Positions 40,601 to 48,500 of a stretch of 64,000 nucleotides of DNA are shown here, one piece after another; position 1 is the first letter of the stretch, and each line of letters begins with the position of its first letter. Where the stretch lies: positions 124,001-188,000 of the forward strand of contig JAAEAF010001497.1 of NCBI GenBank assembly GCA_011037195.1, read 5' to 3'. The notes beneath the pieces were generated by a model. That model had not been told where the DNA came from and did no database searches. It worked only from the letters and a program-made list of their open reading frames with translations. The translations under genes and the position numbers were made by a program. This DNA is from Triatoma infestans. Lineage: Eukaryota > Arthropoda > Insecta > Hemiptera > Reduviidae.

Positions 40601-43600
40601 CTCCTGGATAATTCATACCTTTTGTTTTCTCAATGTTGACATCTAGATCGAGTTTATTGCATTGTCTACAAATTTCCTAAAAGCGTCCGTCAAAGCCACC
40701 TCTGATCTTGCCACAATAACAACATCATCTGCATACGCCATGTATTGCACCATTCTGTTACAAATTGACCTGTTTGGATTAATTTCTATACTTCTTAAAG
40801 CTTTCTCGAGACACAGTTGAATAACACCGGCGATAGGGGGTTCCCTTGCCTCAAACCAGCAGTGGTAGCGAAGTCTTCAGATGCTGCTCCCTGGAAACGT
40901 ACCCGTCACCTTGATCCTAACAGAGTCATTTTAACCAATCTTTACAGAGTACATTAAAATCTTTTAATACTTCCAGTAGTTTAACTCTGTTGATACTATC
41001 GTAGGCTTGTCGTAAATCAATCAAGAGGAGCCATAGGGGAACATCATATTCATAGCATTTTTCAAGAATCATCCTCATGGTGAAAATGCGAACCACCGTC
41101 CCCCTATTTTTTCTAAAACCACACTGGTAGTCTCCTAAAATACCTTCTGCATAAACCATCAGTCTTTTTGCAATTAAGCAAGATAATATTTTATAGCCGA
41201 GATTTAATAAAGCTATACGCCTGTAGTTGCTACAGACAAGCTTGTCACCTTTTTTATATAGTGGGCAAATACTTGCAATCTCCCATTCTTCCGGCATTTT
41301 CTCTTGCTCCCAGACTGTCATATCAGTCGATATGTGCGCTTCCCTATCTCCATACCTGCACATTTCAGCAATTCAGCCTCGATTCTATCTACTCCTGGGG
41401 CTTTATTGTTTTTTAGAGTTGCCATGAGCTCCTCTACTTCTTCCATTTCAGGTGGTTCTGTAACATCGTCAGTATCTCTGTCGCTACCCCTCCTTCACCA
41501 AATTCTTCACGTCCACCACTGTTTACATTCAAGAGTCTTGCGAAGTACTGGGCCCATCTTTTGACTATTTATTCCTTATCTCCTAATAAATGGCCCTCTT
41601 CATTTCTGATAAATCACACCTGTGATTGAAAACCTTTCTTACTTTGTTTGAGCTCTTTATAAAACTTTCGCGCTGTTGCCCATTCATATGCTGACTGTAT
41701 CTCCTCTAGCTTTGTTCTTTCCATCATTCGCTTTTTCCTTCTGCAGACTGCCCTTGTTAACTTTCTTTTTTCTTTGTAGACATCTGCTGATGCCCTTGTG
41801 CGCCTTTGTAAAAATTTCATCCGAGCTTTATTTCTTTCTAGTATCACGTTTTGATATTCTTCATCGTACCATTCGTTTCTCTTATACTTTTTTCTTTCCC
41901 CTAATACTTCTTTAGCCGTCGATTTTATGATTCCTTTCATTAACGTCCAACTCTCTTCCACATGCTCTACACGTTCTATTTCTCCTTTCAACTTCTTCTC
42001 AATTCCTTCCCTATATTTTTTTAACATTTCCTCATTTTTTAGTCCTTTTACTTCAAACCTTTTATACTCTTCCTTTTTTGCTGATAATCGAAGGGTAATT
42101 TTTTGTCGGAATTTTACTCGCACCAGCATATGATCTGACTCTAAATCCGCACCCCTCATGCTTCTTACTTCCATTATATACGTCGCATGTCTGGAGTCGA
42201 TCAGTACATGACCTATTTGATTTTTTGTAATTGCATCGGGAGAAATCCGTTTCCTTATGGGTATCTTTATGAGGAAAAAAGATACTACTTCTCCTCATTC
42301 CTTTTCCCGCGGCAAGATCTACAATTCTGACACCATTGTCATTACTTGCTTCATGCTTACTATGATTTCCAATAATGGGTCTAAATTCTCTTTCTCTGCC
42401 TACCTTTGCATTAAAGTCCCCAAAACAAGTTTAACATCGTGACGGCTAGATTATCGAAAGTTCTTTCAAGGCATTCATAAAAAGCATCCTTTTCTTCTTC
42501 CCCATCTTCTTCTGTAGGCGCAAGTACACTGATTAGCGATATTTTGAAAAATCTGCCGCGTAGTCTTAAAACGCAGATTCTTTCGTTAATAAGGTCACAG
42601 CCTATCATTGCATGCTTACACCTTTTACTAATCATAAATCCGGTTCCAATAATATTACCCTGACTACACTGTTTATAAGAGTGAAATCTTTCAAATCAGT
42701 CATCTTTGGTGTCTCTCCATCGTATTTCCTGTAAGGCTGCAACATCTATCTTCTATTTTATGAGCACGTCTTGCAATCTCTGACTCATCCCTGATTGAAA
42801 TAAACTTCTCACATTCCAAGTACCGAAAGTCATATTGCCTTTAACTCGCCTATGTCTGTTTCCATTTAAAACGTCCGATTTATCTTTGATTGTGTTGGCT
42901 TCGTAATCACAAAAATTTAAGGTGAGAGAGTGATTGGCCTGCTGCACCGAGTCTGCTAGTGGGGCTGCCACTTTTAAGCCAGCAGACTGGCCCTCCCAGC
43001 TCCTTCAGTTACTTGTAAGTTGTTATAAATAACTTACTTCCAGAGACAACTTAGCTGAAAATAGGTCGTCTGGTTGGAGCCAGCATGTCTCCCATTTAGT
43101 CCCCTTTTGCGACTCGCGGGGTACACCTTGGGCTTATTCTACCCCCAGCCCACAGGGGGAGAAAGAGATCTAAGTTTTGTTTAAATAAAAAACATTTTAT
43201 TTTTATTGCTTTATTTTGGTTTTACTTTTCTCTTACTGCAATTAAGAGTATTGCAATAGTTTAAAATTTTCGATATCGTATTTTCACCAGAAATATACGT
43301 TTTGAGCTTCCCTGAGTGTGAAAAAGTGGTTTTTAGAAATTGGTGTGTGTGTCTCTCTGTCCGTTGCCTATCTTGTTTGGTCAGTACAACTAAAAAACGG
43401 AAAATCGCATTAAGTTCACATTTGATATTTCACATAAGCTCCACCAGGGGACTGAGAATAAAGTTTTGGTCAAAATGGACGATCACAAGTAACACTTCAC
43501 TAAATGATTTTTTACTTTTTTGAGAAAAAGGCGTCCAACGATTTTCCTTTAAACTTAGTATCAACTTAGAGATACACAACTTTTACTGGAAACAATTTTT

Positions 43601-45493
43601 CCCGGCAACTTTATTTTAGAGGGGTTTTGGAGGACGGGTGGAATTATGCTATCCTCGAAAATGCTATTTTATTTTTTTATTATGATTCTATGTTTATATA
43701 ATATTAATATATTAATTAATATATATAATATAATATCAATTAGAATACAATGTGATGCCAAAATTCCAAAATTGAAGAAAATTGGTTGACCTGGAAATGG
43801 ACTGGACTGAAAAGTTTGTTCACGTTTCTGCGCTTTTCCCCATGTAGGCACCAAGAGGTTTCTTTAAACTTGATACACTATACATATAGAGACCCATAAC
43901 TTTTGTGTGATTTTGTTTTCGTAGTAACATTGGAGACAACTAAACGTTTAGTATAAATTATAAGTTTCAAGAAAATTTGAAATAATAATAGTAAAATTGG
44001 AGTAAGAGATAGTCGTGTGAGTGTTTCACAGTAGATTTAGTTTTATTTCGGTTAAAATAATTTTTTAACAGCTCACCCTTTTCTAATATATTTCTTGGAA
44101 ACGTAGATTTTCTCCCCATCTAACTGCATCACCGGGTAAAGCTGAAGGGGATCCACAATAGACCTCGCAATGTAGGTCGCAGTGGAATGACTCGCCTCCT
44201 CTTCTGTCAATCTAATCTAACTTCATCACCACTGCAACATTACCGCTAGATTTTTTTTTTTAATCTGGTGTGAAACACTCACAAGACTTTCTCTTACACC
44301 AATTTACACAGTTACATAGTCTGAGCAGTTTTTCGAACTCTAATATATGTATAACATTTCTTCTTTTTATAATTTATTTGTTTAATCGAAATTTGTTCGA
44401 TTCCTTCTTTTATGTTGTTGCGAGAAACTAGATTTTGTTTGAATTAGCACATGCGTAGGTTTCCATCTTTATAGTACTCTGTCAGTACTGTGTGGACTGA
44501 GTCACACACATGAAATTAATATAATGTATAGATACAAACTCCAGGTCTAAGAAAAGTATTTTAGCTAAATATTATGAATTCCTTGGAGACATTATTGTGT
44601 GGAGTTTTTAGCTGTAAATTAGATTGAATGTGGCGCAGTCCACAAAGTATTGAAAGAATAGTATGAAGATTGAAATCTACGCCTGAGCTAATTCAATCAA
44701 AATCTAGTTCCTCCCAGCAATATAACAAAATCTGGTGTGAAACACTCACACGACTTTCTCTTACTGCGAAATAGCAATTTTTTTTCAAACTTAGAATTCT
44801 TATTAGTGTTTCAAACCGTCGGTACTTTTTTGGAGAAGTCAGAAAAAATAAAAAAACCTATTCAGTAAAGTCGCACTTCCAGTCAACTGATTTTCTTCAA
44901 ACTGGGAATTTTGGCAATTATATAATTCTAATTAATATTATTTAGTTGGCAGAATTGTATAGAACATTGTTGAACTGAAATAGCACTTTAGAGGAGACTA
45001 TAACCCCACCAACTCCCCCAAAGGCCCCTTAAATGGATTTTCCCGGAGAAATGTTGCAAATAAAAGTTTTAGCTCTTTGTCTGTGTAGTTAATATTTAAA
45101 GTTTAAAGAAAATTAGCGCCGTTTTAGAGTAAATAACAGAAAACTGGAAACTACTTTCAGTAAAAACGCATCCGATTTTGTTCAAACTCGGGATTTCGGC
45201 GATATATTTAATTCTAATTAATATTATTTACACGATAGAATTGTGTAATATACTCAAATCGCACTTTAGAGGAAACCATAACCACCAAAAGCGCCCTTAA
45301 ATGAATTTTCCCGGAGAAGTGTTTCAAATAAAAGTTGTAGCTCTTTGTATTGTAGTTGATATACCATGCTTGAAGAAAATCGATGGAACCGTTTTCGAGA
45401 AAATTACAAAAACTGAAAAAAAAAACATTCAGCAAAGCGCTACTTCCGGGTATGAATTTTGTCCGAAATCTTCGCATCTCATGAGACATTCTT

Positions 45494-45562
<69 letters not shown>

Positions 45563-48500
45563 TATATATATATTTGGATTCAGCGGACCTCAAAAGGTGT
45601 ATGTCCGGTGAAAACACAATTTGAGAATCTGGCACGATCGCAATACTTTCTCTTACTATTATTAAGTAAGAGAAAGTAAAAAATGTTATTCTCCAGATAA
45701 ATTTACCAGGGATTTAGAAAGTGTCCATAATTAAGAAATGCTCTCTTGGTTTCACCGCATACTATCTCCTAATGTTGCGATCTGAAGAATTTATATTGAA
45801 AATGTTTAAGTATATTCAAATATATTAAAAAACTACTAGTCTTAAGAAATACTTAAGTTCTCACGGGTAACGGAGAAGATGGCTTTGGGCCTTGAAATTT
45901 CCTTGCAGCTGCGTTGTAACTTTTAAGTAATTCTTTGTCAGATCGTCCAGGCGAAGAATGCACAGGGGAATTGTCACTGATGAATGTAGTTTCTTCTGCG
46001 GTGCCAACTTCATCACCCATCTTAACGGGCACACCATGCATTTCATTTTCATTCTAAAAAATACAAATAAATACATTTTAGTTTTTGAAACTATTTATCT
46101 GCATTTAACTGATATTTATTAAATTGTAAATATTTAGAAAAAGATATGTTATCTGAATAGGAAACTTAAATTGATATAGGCTGCCTTTTGAGTCCGGTAG
46201 GAATAACTGTTTAAAAAATGAACCTTCCTTCTTCTTTTCTTTTCTTTTTTATAAGAATGAGGTTCTTTTACCTTATTTTTTTCAAAAACAAAGCCAAAAA
46301 TAAAACAGAGAAAGATTTGATGCCAAATATTCACACTACTTTCCTTCATATCGATAAAATTTCTCATAATACTAATTTTATTTCCAAACTTGGTATTTTA
46401 TTAAACATTTAGATGCCATTAGATACAGAGCGTGGAGCCGTAGTACTACTTAAATGGTGAATTAGGCGGAAGTCCAACTTCGTACGTCTAGAATGGAGCT
46501 GTTTTAGAGAAAAATCATAAAGACAACAACAAAAACCAAATTTAGTTAACTGGCATTTCTGGTTGAAGGATTTTGACCGAAGACTTCCTGTCGGAAACTC
46601 GGTGATTTCTAAATTGTAAGTTTCGTCGCACTTTCTGTGATTTTTCATGATTGAATTACACTGTTCATAAAATAACGCTATAAATATTTTTATTTTCTCT
46701 TATTCCTAGAAGAAGAGGAAGTATTGCGCTGGTGTCAAATTTACGAAATTGATCTCCTGAAATACATATTTGAGGTCTTCTGAGTCTGTGTTTTTCGAAT
46801 TTGGTTTAGGTACCACCATGATGGCATATGCCACAAATTTTTCTATAAAATTCCATCAATCGAAAATACGATTTTATTGAATCATTTTCTCCAAAATATT
46901 TCAGCGATTTTTCTCAAAACCGGATCCAACGATTTCCTTTCATCTTCGTACACAATAAGTGCCTATCACTTTATTGGAAACCTTTTTCCAGAAAACTTGG
47001 TTTCTGAGGGGCCTCTGGGGGAGCAGAAGTGTTGAGCATTCCTGTATACGAAGACTTCAGTAAAATGAATAGTTCTACCACCTATATACAGTGGCTCAAA
47101 GTGAAAATGATACATTAAACGAACCAGTTTCAATAATATATTTATGTTTACTATTTAAGCAGGGGAAAGTAGCAATTAAATAAATTAATACTCAAGCAGT
47201 GTAATTACTTTTAATAAGCCAAAGAAGGACAAAAAAGTTTATAATATCAGCATATACAACAAATTAAAATATATAGTGCAAAATTAGGTCAAAATGAAAA
47301 TGATACACCTTCTTTTTTCTAAATGAAAAAACGAAATAAAACAATGATTTTTTTATTTCTAGGTGAGCCTTTGTTAGCAATTACTTCATGGAGACGTTTT
47401 GGGATGGAATTCACAAGCTTTTTCATGTAGTCCGGTGAAATTTTATTCCATTCTTCTTGCAAAACCCTTTGAAGAGTTTCTTTATTCGATATTTCGTGTT
47501 TCCTTATTTCTGTCTCTAGTTTAGCCCAAAGATTCTCTATCACGTTAAGATCTGGTGATTGAGGTGGTGTTTTTAGAATGGTAGGACAACTGAACGTTAA
47601 CCATTCTTAGACTAATGTGCTGTGAGTTCGGATCATTGTCTTGATAAAACAAATTCGGAACAAAATTGTCTTTAATATTTAATTTTTCAGTACGTGCCCT
47701 CAAATTTTGTCGCAGAATGTCTACGTACTTGTGCTTGTTCATAATTCCTTCAACGAAATGCAAATTATCTGTCCTAGCTGCTGACATACAACTCCAAACC
47801 ATTATCCCACCACTTCCACGTTTTACAATGGGCCTAAGATTCCTTTCTTTTAATCCTTCTCCTGGCTTTCTCCACACTAACCACAGCCATCTGACCCGAA
47901 GATGTTAAATTTAGATTCGTCGCTGATAAAACTCTATCCCAGAAGGTAGAGTCTTTTTTTGAGTACTCTTCCGCAAAATACACTCCGACTTGTTGATTTT
48001 TTTTACTGATGTAAAGTTTCTTTCTAGCAACCCTTCCATGGAATTTATTTTTTCTTAGAACGATCCTTACTGTCTCCGGGTGGACTTTCTTATGCAAATA
48101 TTTTTCAATTTCACCAGCAAGGGACACTTAATCTGGGATTTTGTCTTAATTTGTTGTAAAATCCATCTTTCAACAGCAGCCGTAAATATTTTTTTGGGAC
48201 TTGCTCTAGTTTTTTTGTGAATCGTTTTATATCTTCTGTACCGTTCAATGATGTGTTGCACAGTCTAATGACTTTTCTGGATCATTTGAGCAGTTTCTCT
48301 TATTGACTTCCCTTTCTGATAATGAGAAACTATCAGCTCGCGCTCTTTTAATGTTGTGGATGTACCCATTTAAAAATAAAGCACTGAAGTGCACAGCAGA
48401 ACTCGCTATAAATAACTTTATACCTCCTTCTAAGTCAACAATAAAAAGTGACAAGCAAACAGTGACAGTCAAACAAGGATAAAGTGTACAAAGATCGATG

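Noticed and set aside
40926..41363. RT ORF as a host gene
   Set aside because: Part of an RTE/BovB-like LINE with flanking endonuclease and tail, broken in several frames.
45429..45635. Cys-Val repeat ORF and the His-Thr ORF opposite
   Set aside because: Translations of the (CA)n microsatellite.
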